Positions 56,563 to 64,000 of a stretch of 64,000 nt of DNA are shown here, in pieces (positions within the stretch are counted from its first letter, which is position 1; the number at the start of each line of letters is the position of its first letter). The notes under the pieces are model-generated. The model made no database searches. It was not told where the DNA came from and saw nothing but the letters and a program-made list of their open reading frames with translations. The stretch comes from JAEUIE01 sp046350055. GTDB taxonomy: Bacteria; Planctomycetota; Planctomycetia; Gemmatales; HRBIN36. Location: NCBI GenBank assembly GCA_046350055.1, contig JAXMBC010000001.1, forward strand, positions 1,240,001 to 1,304,000, in the 5' to 3' direction. Both the position numbers and the translations under genes were made by a program.

Positions 56563-56997
56563 ATGATCAGTGTATCCATCGCCAACCAGCAGGAAGCCCT
56601 GGAACTGGACTTTGCCCGCATCCGGGAAGTGGGCAAGGCAGTGCTGGCGGGTGAAGGCGTCACCCAGGGCAAGGTGACCTGCGCCTTCATGACCGATGCT
56701 GCCATTCACGTCCTCAATAAGCGGTTTCTGAATCACGATGAGCCGACGGATGTCATCACCTTTCCCTACAGCGACAAGCCGCTCCAGGGGGATCTGGCCA
56801 TCAGTGTCGATACTGCGGCAACCGCAGCCCGGGAACGGGGGCATGGCGTAGGCGATGAACTGCTACTGTATGTGATACACGGGATGCTGCACCTGTGTGG
56901 CTATGATGATCAGACTGAAAAAGAACGCCGGAAGATGCGTGAGCGTGAGGCACATTACCTGAGCGAGCTGGGCGTCCAGGCGGCCCGGGTGGACTAG
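56563..56997 (+). CDS. ybeY: Endoribonuclease YbeY
   Basis: 144 residues from ATG 56563. The metal-binding signature VIHGMLHLCGYDDQTEKERRKM (HGxLHLxGYDH type, last His replaced by Asp-Asp) is present, as are NKRFLNHDEPTDVITFPY and GDLAISVDTA. YbeY takes part in 16S rRNA 3'-end processing and ribosome quality control. The upstream GTG at 56554 is less likely because CAGGG lies at a better distance from the ATG. Confidence 0.92.
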   Translation: MISVSIANQQEALELDFARIREVGKAVLAGEGVTQGKVTCAFMTDAAIHVLNKRFLNHDEPTDVITFPYSDKPLQGDLAISVDTAATAARERGHGVGDELLLYVIHGMLHLCGYDDQTEKERRKMREREAHYLSELGVQAARVD

Positions 56998-57116
56998 TGG
57001 CAGGAAAATGCCGCCCGTGCAACCCGTTTTCAGCGGCGGCCGCCGCTTCTTCCCCGCAGTCCACTGGCACGTCCCGTGTCATAGCTATGTCACTCCTGTC
57101 GCACAGAGGAGGAACA

Positions 57117-57167
57117 ATGCGCGTAATCGCTACAGAAATTCCACCTGTCATCGGCAAAGATGAATAA
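57117..57167 (+). CDS. Possible very small ORF (16 aa)
   Basis: ATG 57117 follows AGAGGAGGAAC at ideal spacing and opens 16 codons to TAA: MRVIATEIPPVIGKDE. The site is as strong as any in the window, but so short a frame may be chance or a regulatory leader. Confidence 0.35.
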   Translation: MRVIATEIPPVIGKDE

Positions 57168-57232
57168 TCTCCTTCAGCCTCTCATGTCTCACAAGTATGA
57201 ATGCCGGGCCGACGATGGTATTAGTGACAGCC

Positions 57233-57260
57233 TGACGTCATTGTGACATAAAGATGTCAC
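57233..57260. promoter_or_regulatory. Two palindromes upstream of the coiled-coil gene
   Basis: TGACGTCA (57233-57240) is followed by GTGACAT-AAAG-ATGTCAC (57243-57260). They lie 54 bp before the start of the next gene and could be an operator. Confidence 0.4.
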
Positions 57261-57313
57261 TACGCACCAGAGACGGCAGCTTAACTGATACGCATCCATG
57301 AGGGAGGTGGGGT

Positions 57314-57883
57314 ATGCAAGGGGCACGCTGGGGGTGGTTAGCCTTTATCGCCGCGATCGGAATCCTGTTTGCCGCCAGTAGTCATGATCAATCTTCTTCC
57401 GATACCAGGGTATCAACACTGTTACGCCAGGAATTGAAAACTGTCACCGCGGATAGAGACCAGGTTCAGGCAGATCACCAGGAATCGCTGGAACTGCTGG
57501 GCACAGTAGATGCCTATGCCCGTTCGCTGGATCAGGAACTGCAACGCACCAGCCAGGAACTGCGGGTCCTGAAAGCAGAGCGGGACAAGCTGCGTCGCGA
57601 GCTTTCCAGCCTGTCGCAGGATCGCAATCAGCTCCAGCAGACGGTGGCCAGCCTGCAGATAGAGCGGAGCCAGACCAAGCGGAACATTGATCAGTTGCGC
57701 CAGGGGCTGAATCAGCTGCTTTCACAGGCGGAAAGCGTGGCCCAGGTTTTGGCTGCACCGGCAGCAGGCTTTGCTCAAACTGGCTTTGATGAAACACCAC
57801 TGCCCGTGGTCAGGCCTTTCAAGAACTGCAACAGCTTCGAAGGCACCTACTTTGCCGACGAACCGCTGAATGACAACAAGTAG
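57314..57883 (+). CDS. Membrane-anchored coiled-coil protein (189 aa)
   Basis: The N-terminal membrane segment WGWLAFIAAIGILFAA is followed by a long coiled coil (about 35-145), with heptad patterns such as LRVLKAERDKLRRELSSLSQDRNQLQQTV. The C-terminus (NCNSFEGTYFADEPLNDNK) is short and polar. GGGAGG lies upstream of the ATG. It probably extends from the inner membrane, perhaps as a structural or scaffold protein. Family not recognised. Confidence 0.75.
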   Translation: MQGARWGWLAFIAAIGILFAASSHDQSSSDTRVSTLLRQELKTVTADRDQVQADHQESLELLGTVDAYARSLDQELQRTSQELRVLKAERDKLRRELSSLSQDRNQLQQTVASLQIERSQTKRNIDQLRQGLNQLLSQAESVAQVLAAPAAGFAQTGFDETPLPVVRPFKNCNSFEGTYFADEPLNDNK

Positions 57884-57959
57884 CAGTACGCGACTTTCGG
57901 GTGCAGCAGCTACGTGGGACTCCCCTTGACGGGAAGTGTGCACTCGGCATGATGGGGAC

Positions 57960-58682
57960 ATGGAAATCTCGACAGAACTCCTCATTGCCGGGTGCAAGGA
58001 AGCGGCACAGCACCCCGAAGGGATTGCTCTTTATAAAGTGGGCAAGAACCCGGGCCTCTTCACGGCCAAAACCGGTATCCCGGGCGATACGGCCCAGTAT
58101 GCTCTGCAATCGGGCTACCTTGAATTGCTGCGCACCGAAGGCAAAGCGGAAACGGTCCGCCTCACCGAGCGGGGGGCGGCATTCCTGCGCGAGCACCTCG
58201 ATCCCAAGCCGACGCTGGAAGAATTGCTGACGCAACTGCGTACCCATCAAGGCACGATGCCACGCTGGCTGGCGGAGATCGATGCCCAGTTCGCGGCGTT
58301 CCGGTTGCGCTCGCTGAACTTCCTGGAGCAGCAGGGGGCGGAGCTGAACAAACTGATCGAGCGAACCGAAGCGGCACTACGACGCCTGCAAGCCGGTCAG
58401 TTGCCTGCCCTGAATGCCACGCTGGAACCCTGGCAGGTGGAAGCACTCGTTGCCGTGGATGCAGCAACTCCCTGGATGGGCCTGGCGGAGATCTACCACC
58501 ATCTGGAACAGCGGGGCTTCCGCAGCCTGACCATTCCCGACTATCAGCATGGCATCCTGCTGCTGCGCGATCGCGGTGCAGTAAAGCTGATCCCAGAGAG
58601 TGATATGCCCGGCCCGATGCTTGAGCCGGAGTATGCGCTGATCGACGAGGGTAAGATCTATGTGGGTGTGGGGAGAGGGTGA
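57960..58682 (+). CDS. Winged-helix-like hypothetical protein (240 aa)
   Basis: Starts MEISTELLIAGCKEAAQHPEG. The first 85 residues (LYKVGKNPGLFTAKTGIPGDTAQYALQSGYLELLRTEGKAETVRLTERGAAFL) have the length and turn pattern of a winged helix. A coiled helical middle is followed by a second helix-strand part (LAEIYHHLEQRGFRSLTIPDYQHGILLLRDRGAVKLI), possibly another winged helix. A regulator role is possible. TTGACG-16 nt-CATGAT ends 6 nt before the ATG, so the message could be leaderless. Confidence 0.7.
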   Translation: MEISTELLIAGCKEAAQHPEGIALYKVGKNPGLFTAKTGIPGDTAQYALQSGYLELLRTEGKAETVRLTERGAAFLREHLDPKPTLEELLTQLRTHQGTMPRWLAEIDAQFAAFRLRSLNFLEQQGAELNKLIERTEAALRRLQAGQLPALNATLEPWQVEALVAVDAATPWMGLAEIYHHLEQRGFRSLTIPDYQHGILLLRDRGAVKLIPESDMPGPMLEPEYALIDEGKIYVGVGRG

Positions 58683-58867
58683 GTTGAGGCACTAGCCTGA
58701 CATAGTTGCAGACGATGTTACGACATTGCAAGTTTCAACGTCGGCCTGACGGCACGACGCTCGCCAATTCTCGTCACGACGCTCACCTATCACCCCGAAA
58801 TTCACGCTTCCCTCGTGGGATGCCGTTACACTGATGCTTATGGCCCTGCATCTCTGAGCAACTTCGA

Positions 58868-60811
58868 ATGGCTGATCTTCCCCCCACCGACGCCCATCCC
58901 CGTTCGTCCCGCCAGCGGTTTGCCCTCTTCGTCAAACACTACCGTGCCCAGCGGCTCGATGAAGTGACCGAAGGCGACAAGAAGAGCGAACCAAAGCCCG
59001 ACGACAAAGCCGAAGCGAAACAGAAGAAGCAGGCGAAGCGCCGTGAGTACCTGAAGGAGTACTTCCGCTGGCTCTGGCCGCACCGCTTCGCCGTCGGGGG
59101 CGTGTTCGTCCTGGCCCTGTTCGTGGCTGGGCTGGAAATGATCGAACCGCTCTTCATGAAGATCATCATCGACGGCGTGCTCCTCAACACCGGCCTCGAT
59201 ACTTCCTCGCGACTGGTGCAGATCAACCTCATCGGGGCCATCTTCCTTGCGGTCATCATCGGCTCCAAGCTGCTCAATGTACTCAAGGACTATCGCCAGA
59301 AGTTGCTCAACATCCGGGTCATGCTCGCCCTGCGCAAGGCCCTCTTCAGTCGTCTGCTCCACCTGCCCCTGGCCAAACTCTGGGACATGAAGACGGGCGG
59401 CATCCTCTCCCGCATCACCGGGGATGTGGACACCACCACCGGCCTGTTGCAGATGGCCATCGTCTCACCGTCCCTCTCCATCCTCCGCCTGCTCATCGCC
59501 ATCATCGTGCTCATGATGCTCAACTGGCGGTTGGCCCTCACCGCCCTCGCCATCATCCCCGGCGTGATGCTCATGAGCTTCACATTCGCTCGCCGCATCC
59601 GTCCCATCTACCGGGCGGTCCGTAAGGATGTCGAAACCATCGACGGCCATGTGGGCGAAACCTTCTCCGGCATCCGCGTCGTCCGGGCCTTCCGTCGAGA
59701 GATGCGGGAACTGCTCGACTTCATGCTCGGCCGCCACACCGTGCTTCGCAAGGAACTCTTCGCCCATCGCCGCGAGTTAGTCCTCTGGACCTCGTGGGGC
59801 CTCTTGCTCGGTGCCGTCAACGTCGTCATCGTCTGGTACGGCGGCTATCTCAACATCCAGGGCCAGGCGTCCATTGGTGACATCATGGCGTTCCAGTGGT
59901 ACACCTTCCTGCTGCTGAACCCGGTGTGGAACATCGTCAACTCGTTCAGCGAGATGCAGCGATCGCTCGCGGCCATGGAGCGGGTCTTTGAAGTGCTGGG
60001 CATGGAGGGGGACAAGCCCGACAAGGCTGATGCCATCGAAGCCCCGCCGGTGGTGAACGAGATCCACTTCGAGAATGTGGGCTTCGAGTACAACCCCGGC
60101 ATTCCGGTCATCCGCGACTTTGAGGTCGTGGTGCCGGGCGGTTCGGTGGTCGCGCTCGTCGGTCGCAGCGGGGCCGGCAAGACCACTGTGACCGATCTCG
60201 TCGCCCGCTTCCACGATCCGACCTCGGGCCGCATCCTCGTCAATGGTCGCGACATTCGCGACTTCCGCCTCCGCAGCTATCGCCATCTCCTCGCCATCGT
60301 GCAACAGGATGTCTTCCTCTTCGATGGCTCGGTACGTGACAACATCGCCTATGGTAAGCACGATGCGACAGAAGCTGAGGTGGAAGATGCAGCCCGGCGG
60401 GCGAATGCTCATGAGTTCATTGAGAAGCTGCCCGACCAGTACAAGACCTTCGTCGGCGAGCGAGGGGTGAAGCTTTCCGGTGGACAGCAACAACGGCTCG
60501 CCATCGCCCGGGCCATCCTGGCCAAGCCGCAGATTCTGATCCTGGATGAAGCGACGAGCAACCTCGATACCGAGAGTGAACAACTCATTCAACAATCGAT
60601 GGCCACGCTATTGGCAGGCCGCACGACGTTCATCATCGCCCACCGCCTGTCCACGGTGCGACAGGCGGACATCATCCTGCTCATGGAGAACGGCAAGATC
60701 GTGGAGCAGGGCAACCACGACACGCTGATGCATGCCAAAGGCATCTACCATGGCATGGTCATGCGGCAGATGGAATCGCACAGCGAGATTCTGGCCGATG
60801 CATGGCAATAA
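58868..60811 (+). CDS. ABC exporter, fused membrane and ATPase domains (MsbA-type)
   Basis: 647 residues. A charged Lys-rich N-terminal stretch (about 35-60) precedes six membrane segments (about 75-350). The ATPase domain has Walker A GRSGAGKTT, LSGGQQQR signature, Walker B ILILDEATSN, and H-loop IAHRLST. It works as a homodimer or heterodimer exporting lipids or hydrophobic compounds. LSGGQQQR and the long N-terminus are typical of lipid-type exporters. It stands alone, convergent with pssA with 8 bp between the stops. Confidence 0.93.
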   Translation: MADLPPTDAHPRSSRQRFALFVKHYRAQRLDEVTEGDKKSEPKPDDKAEAKQKKQAKRREYLKEYFRWLWPHRFAVGGVFVLALFVAGLEMIEPLFMKIIIDGVLLNTGLDTSSRLVQINLIGAIFLAVIIGSKLLNVLKDYRQKLLNIRVMLALRKALFSRLLHLPLAKLWDMKTGGILSRITGDVDTTTGLLQMAIVSPSLSILRLLIAIIVLMMLNWRLALTALAIIPGVMLMSFTFARRIRPIYRAVRKDVETIDGHVGETFSGIRVVRAFRREMRELLDFMLGRHTVLRKELFAHRRELVLWTSWGLLLGAVNVVIVWYGGYLNIQGQASIGDIMAFQWYTFLLLNPVWNIVNSFSEMQRSLAAMERVFEVLGMEGDKPDKADAIEAPPVVNEIHFENVGFEYNPGIPVIRDFEVVVPGGSVVALVGRSGAGKTTVTDLVARFHDPTSGRILVNGRDIRDFRLRSYRHLLAIVQQDVFLFDGSVRDNIAYGKHDATEAEVEDAARRANAHEFIEKLPDQYKTFVGERGVKLSGGQQQRLAIARAILAKPQILILDEATSNLDTESEQLIQQSMATLLAGRTTFIIAHRLSTVRQADIILLMENGKIVEQGNHDTLMHAKGIYHGMVMRQMESHSEILADAWQ

Positions 60812-60819
60812 CGAATGAA

Positions 60820-61698
60820 TCAGTTCACCGAGGGTTCCACTTCGGCTACCACGCTGCTCGGTGGTGGTTGGGTGCGGTTCCAGCGGGACCAGAGGTAGCG
60901 GACTGGGCCGTAGAGGGCGTAGCCCCAGAAACAGAGTCCCAGGGCCAGTTCGCGGAAGGCGATCACCAGCATGACCACGATGACCGCCTGCACCACCTTG
61001 CCAAAGTTCTTCCGGCGGAGCAGCACGCGATTGGCCATGTGAACGTATTGAATCCGCGAGACCATGAGCAAGGCGACTGCGAGTCCGGCCAGGGGCGAAG
61101 CGATGGCCATGATGAGGTCCGCCGTTTCGATGCTGACCCACTTGAGATCGGTGAGGTTGTACCGCAGCACCACCAGCGACGCGATGCACCCTGCCGCGGC
61201 GGGTGAAGGCAGGCCCTGGAAGTAGCGGTGGCTCTTGTCGTCGAGCGTGGTGGTCACATTGAATCGAGCCAGGCGAAGGATGGCACAACTGACGTAGAGC
61301 AAAGCAATCACATAGATCAGGTTCTTCAGAGGTTGGAACGCAACAATAGAACCGAGCTGCACAAGGAACACAGCCGGGGCAGCCCCGAAACTGACGGCAT
61401 CGCAGAGACTGTCGAGTTCCGCACCGAACTGGCTGGCCTGGTTGGCCCGTCGGGCGAGGTAGCCATCGAGCACATCAAACAACATGGCCAGGAAGAGCAG
61501 CCAGCCGGCGATGGCGCGGGCCAGCACCGGTTCCATGCTGGTGGCGGGGCCGATGTTGGTGATGAACATGATGGCAGTGACGCCACACATACCGTTAGCC
61601 AAGGTACACAAGGTGGGCAGGATAGCCACCTTCCGCATCTTGGTGAACATGGTGGGACGAGGTCGTCGATTTTCCTTCCGCCAGTGGAAGCCTTTCAC
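60820..61698 (-). CDS. pssA: CDP-diacylglycerol-serine O-phosphatidyltransferase
   Basis: 292 residues. The CDP-alcohol phosphotransferase signature is complete: DVLDGYLARRANQASQFGAELDSLCD (D-x2-DG-x2-AR-x8-G-x3-D-x3-D). The N-terminal LPTLCTLANGMCGVTAI is typical of PssA. Multiple membrane helices follow. It makes phosphatidylserine, the precursor of phosphatidylethanolamine, in the inner membrane. Psd is not adjacent. The basic N-terminal stretch MKGFHWRKENRRPRP may be an extension. Confidence 0.92.
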   Translation of the reverse strand: MKGFHWRKENRRPRPTMFTKMRKVAILPTLCTLANGMCGVTAIMFITNIGPATSMEPVLARAIAGWLLFLAMLFDVLDGYLARRANQASQFGAELDSLCDAVSFGAAPAVFLVQLGSIVAFQPLKNLIYVIALLYVSCAILRLARFNVTTTLDDKSHRYFQGLPSPAAAGCIASLVVLRYNLTDLKWVSIETADLIMAIASPLAGLAVALLMVSRIQYVHMANRVLLRRKNFGKVVQAVIVVMLVIAFRELALGLCFWGYALYGPVRYLWSRWNRTQPPPSSVVAEVEPSVN

Positions 61699-61981
61699 TC
61701 CGCAGCCCTGCCTGTGTAAGCGTTACTACAAGGATAAGCATGTCATATTGTAAAGAATCGCTCAAGGGGCGTTCTTTTTGAAAGAGCTACAAAGTGCACG
61801 GAGATGGCTATTTGTACCACCTGTTGAGCTAGACGCTGTAAGGTGCTTTCTGTCAACGACTTATGGAATGCAGGAAATAATTCCGTGCGAGTGGCACGGG
61901 TGGTGCATATACATCTCTCGTCTGACAACCAACCGCTCAGACAAGTGACAATCACCCCCAACCCTTCAGGGAGGAGCGCAC

Positions 61982-62206
61982 ATGCAAGTTACAACCCCGC
62001 GCCAGATCGAAACCAACCGCCTTCGCAGCAAGCTCGACATGATTCTCGAAAAGTATCAGGACATGGACCTGTCTGATGATGCTCCCTTCGTGATCTATCT
62101 GACCGAGCGGATGCTGGGCGACATCGAAGAAGCCCGCCGCCAGAATGATCGCGAGCTTCGCTTACAGGAACTGCGTCAGCGAGCCACCTGGCCATCGCTG
62201 AACTAA
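61982..62206 (+). CDS. Small hypothetical protein (74 aa)
   Basis: MQVTTPRQIETNRLRSKLDMI begins a helical, charged protein with FVIYLTERMLGDIEEARRQND. GGGAGGAG lies about 7 nt before the ATG, so translation is well supported. Family not recognised. Two GC hairpins follow it. Confidence 0.7.
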   Translation: MQVTTPRQIETNRLRSKLDMILEKYQDMDLSDDAPFVIYLTERMLGDIEEARRQNDRELRLQELRQRATWPSLN

Positions 62207-62218
62207 CGAGCCCCCTCC

Positions 62219-62324
62219 GCCTCACTCCCGCGACGTCCCCCCGTACGGGAGTGAGGCTCCCCCTCATAAGAAGTCGGTCTCCCCCCGCTGCCCCTGGCGC
62301 ATCTTTCCCCCAGATCGCCAGGGG
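62219..62324 (+). terminator. Two terminator-like hairpins
   Basis: GCCTCACTCCCG with CGGGAGTGAGGC (62219-62257), then CCCCTGGCG with CGCCAGGGG (62291-62324) followed by CTTCTCATTT. The second has the better tail. Confidence 0.6.
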
Positions 62325-62448
62325 CTTCTCATTTGGTGTGTTAAATTGTTGCTGAGCAAGCACGCGGACCGGTCTACTTGGCATCCCCCTGACAGCTGGC
62401 ACCTGCTACACTGACTGTAGCTTTCTTCAACTACATGGAGGGTTGACA

Positions 62449-63144
62449 ATGAAGAACCTGAGCATCACCCTGCTCGTCTGCCTGGCATCCACATCGTTCA
62501 CCTATGCCCAGATGAAGGAACAATCGCTGGTCAAGGATGCAGGATTAGTGCTTTCCGAAATCATGCAGGTGCCGGAGAAAGGCATCCCCAAGTCGCTGCT
62601 CAATGAAGCCCAGGCTATCATGATCTTCCCCAACGTGGTGAAGGCTGGCTTTATCGTTGGCGGAAGGCACGGGCGGGGCGTCGTCCTGACACGCGATGCC
62701 AACGGCGTGTGGGGGCTGCCTGTGCTGCTCTCCATCACAGGTGGCAACTTTGGTGCACAGATCGGCGTGCAGGCGACCGACCTCGTCCTGATGTTCAAGA
62801 GCAAGCGTGGTGTGGATAGCATTCTCCAGGGCCACCAACTGACGCTCGGTGCCGATGCGAGCGTTTCCGCCGGTCCGGTAGGTCGCAATGTTGCAGCCAG
62901 TACCGACACCAGCTTCCGCACCGAGATTCTGTCATGGTCACGCAGCCGGGGTCTCTTCGCGGGCGTTGCCCTGGATGGCTCGAAGGTGAAGATCGATGGC
63001 AACGGCATCGCTGCGTTCTACGGCGTGCCACCACCACCGATTGAAGTGATCCTGAACGCCCAGGTCCCCACCATCCCTGCCGCTGCGAACGACCTGCGCA
63101 ACCAGGTGCTGCAACTGGCCCCACCCCCTGCCCCCAAGAAGTAA
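62449..63144 (+). CDS. SYLF-domain secreted protein (Ysc84-like, 231 aa)
   Basis: MKNLSITLLVCLASTSFTYAQ is a signal peptide; GGAGGG lies about 9 nt before the ATG at 62449. The mature part has the SYLF pattern: IMIFPNVVKAGFIVGGRHGRGVVLTR, FGAQIGVQATDLVLMF and SRSRGLFAGVALDGSKVKID. SYLF domains bind phosphoinositides or actin in eukaryotes; the bacterial role is unclear, probably lipid binding in the envelope. Pro-rich C-terminus (APPPAPKK). Confidence 0.88.
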   Translation: MKNLSITLLVCLASTSFTYAQMKEQSLVKDAGLVLSEIMQVPEKGIPKSLLNEAQAIMIFPNVVKAGFIVGGRHGRGVVLTRDANGVWGLPVLLSITGGNFGAQIGVQATDLVLMFKSKRGVDSILQGHQLTLGADASVSAGPVGRNVAASTDTSFRTEILSWSRSRGLFAGVALDGSKVKIDGNGIAAFYGVPPPPIEVILNAQVPTIPAAANDLRNQVLQLAPPPAPKK

Positions 63145-63149
63145 ACCAT

Positions 63150-63189
63150 TTAGCCCCCGGCTCTTCAAGCCGGGGGCGAGTGCGCGCGG
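63150..63189. repeat. Hairpin repeat TTAGCCCCCGGCT...AGCCGGGGGC, second intergenic copy
   Basis: The first 29 bases are identical to those at 41082; the sequence then continues as AGTGCGCGCGG. It lies just after the SYLF stop codon. Confidence 0.85.
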
Positions 63190-63284
63190 TGGTGACAATG
63201 TCACTCGCGACGCGCTCCTGTATCGCCCTCCCTCGCGCTTCCCATACACTTCCTTTTCCCTATGTCCTTCGGAAGCGCTGGCGT

Positions 63285-64000
63285 ATGAGTCTCCTCCTGT
63301 CCGTCCAGAAAATCAGCAAGAGCTACGGCTTGCGCCCTCTCTTTACTGATGTCTCGCTGGAACTGAAGGAGGGGGATCGGCTAGGGTTGATCGGGCCGAA
63401 CGGGTCGGGCAAATCGTCCCTGTTAAAGGTGCTCCTCGGCAGCGAACCACACGACGAAGGCACCCGGTCGCTGCGACGCGGCGTGCGTCTGGGCTACCTG
63501 GCCCAAGACGATGTCTTCTCCCCCGGGCAGACGGTGCAGGATGTGCTCATTGAAGCCCTGCAGAATGAACCGCTCGATGATCACGAACGGCACACCCAGG
63601 CAGCCATAACCCTGACGCAGACAGGCTTTGACGACTTCAGCAAAGAGGCCAGCACCCTCTCGGGCGGCTGGCGGAAGCGGCTCGCCCTCGCCCGGCAACT
63701 GGTCCAGAAACCTGACTTCATGCTGCTCGATGAGCCGACGAATCACCTCGATCTGCAGAGTATCGTCTGGCTGGAAAAGCTGCTGCGCGGCGCGCCGTTT
63801 GGCTACCTGGTCGCGACACATGATCGAGCGTTCCTGCGGGCGATTGCGGATGAGATCATCGAAGTGAACCGGGTCTATCCGGGGGGTACGTTCCGCTTTG
63901 CCGCTGGGTATGATGACTTCCTCACCCGCCGGGAGGAGTTCCTTGAAGCCCAGGCGCGGATGCAGCAGTCGGTGGCCAACCAGGTGCGCCGCGAGACCGA
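63285..64000 (+). CDS. ABC-F family ATPase, N-terminal part (cut by window end)
   Basis: The frame starts MSLLLSVQKISKSYGLRPLF and runs open to the end of the window (238 codons). Walker A GPNGSGKSS, signature LSGGWRKRLALARQL and Walker B FMLLDEPTNHLD are seen, followed by ATHDRAFL. It has no membrane segments, and the linker region begins at EEFLEAQARMQQ. This fits ABC-F proteins of the Uup type, which act on ribosomes. The second ATPase domain lies outside the window. Confidence 0.9.
   Translation, partial: MSLLLSVQKISKSYGLRPLFTDVSLELKEGDRLGLIGPNGSGKSSLLKVLLGSEPHDEGTRSLRRGVRLGYLAQDDVFSPGQTVQDVLIEALQNEPLDDHERHTQAAITLTQTGFDDFSKEASTLSGGWRKRLALARQLVQKPDFMLLDEPTNHLDLQSIVWLEKLLRGAPFGYLVATHDRAFLRAIADEIIEVNRVYPGGTFRFAAGYDDFLTRREEFLEAQARMQQSVANQVRRET

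Larger units (their letters stand above)
56998..57313. other. Intergenic region downstream of ybeY
   Basis: It holds one 16-codon frame with a strong ribosome site and palindromes near 57233-57260. No larger gene is supported. Confidence 0.5.

Overview
The window looks like a chromosomal segment of a planctomycete, most likely of the Gemmata-type lineage. This is an inference from gene content. The window holds a very large serine/threonine kinase fused to WD40 repeats, secreted Cys-rich and beta-barrel proteins, and GH172/DUF2961 and SYLF proteins. It also holds a sigma-70 factor with a long extra N-terminal part and many short dispersed hairpin repeats. The core is GC-rich. Two stretches, about 25.1-27.7 kb and 31.6-33.4 kb, are clearly AT-richer and carry defence-type genes. 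No tRNA, rRNA or CRISPR array was seen.

Layout. 1-3430: four small cassette-like genes, all on the minus strand, separated by about 95-bp imperfect palindromes with GCCGAAC/GTTCGGC ends. These look like integron attC sites. A composite repeat present in three copies interrupts the array. 3.8-9.1 kb: typA and a kinase-WD40 gene. 9.1-12.6 kb: a Cys-rich secreted protein and a MATE exporter. 12.7-14.7 kb: ribosomal protein genes rpmG and rpmE, a small basic protein and moaA. 14.7-20.6 kb: a nucleotidyltransferase pair, a GbsR-type regulator, a VWA membrane protein, a DUF4259-like protein, a DUF2961/GH172 protein and a GNAT acetyltransferase. 20.7-25.0 kb: a large Hsp70 paralogue and an outer-membrane-type protein.

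25.1-27.7 kb: an anti-phage dCTP deaminase gene cut in two by an 847-bp IS5-family element. Removing the element and one TA duplication restores one 498-codon frame. 27.7-31.0 kb: carB. 31.0-33.4 kb: a hairpin-rich spacer and an OLD-type ATPase/TOPRIM gene. 33.8-38.6 kb: a RepA-like ATPase, a membrane-anchored protein and dxs. 38.9-46.8 kb: thrS, a DUF2075 helicase with an N-terminal nuclease-like domain, an ASCH protein, trpS, a CitG-like gene invaded in frame by repeats, and a QueD-like gene. 47-52 kb: ffh, a secreted protein and the sigma factor. 52.4-64 kb: a propeller-like membrane protein, a thioesterase-like protein, a WD40 protein, ybeY, a coiled-coil membrane protein, an MsbA-type ABC exporter, pssA, small proteins, a SYLF protein and the start of an ABC-F ATPase.

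Themes. Housekeeping genes (typA, carB, dxs, thrS, trpS, ffh, ybeY, pssA) are interleaved with accessory DNA. The accessory part has three layers: the attC-like cassette array, an AT-rich defence layer (dCTP deaminase, OLD ATPase, possibly DUF2075 and the nucleotidyltransferase pair), and families of short hairpins, many with a TAC-containing loop, that have also entered coding sequence. The observations I rate highest are the attC-like array with its interrupting element, the reversible-looking IS disruption of the dCTP deaminase, and the in-frame repeat insertions in the CitG-like gene.
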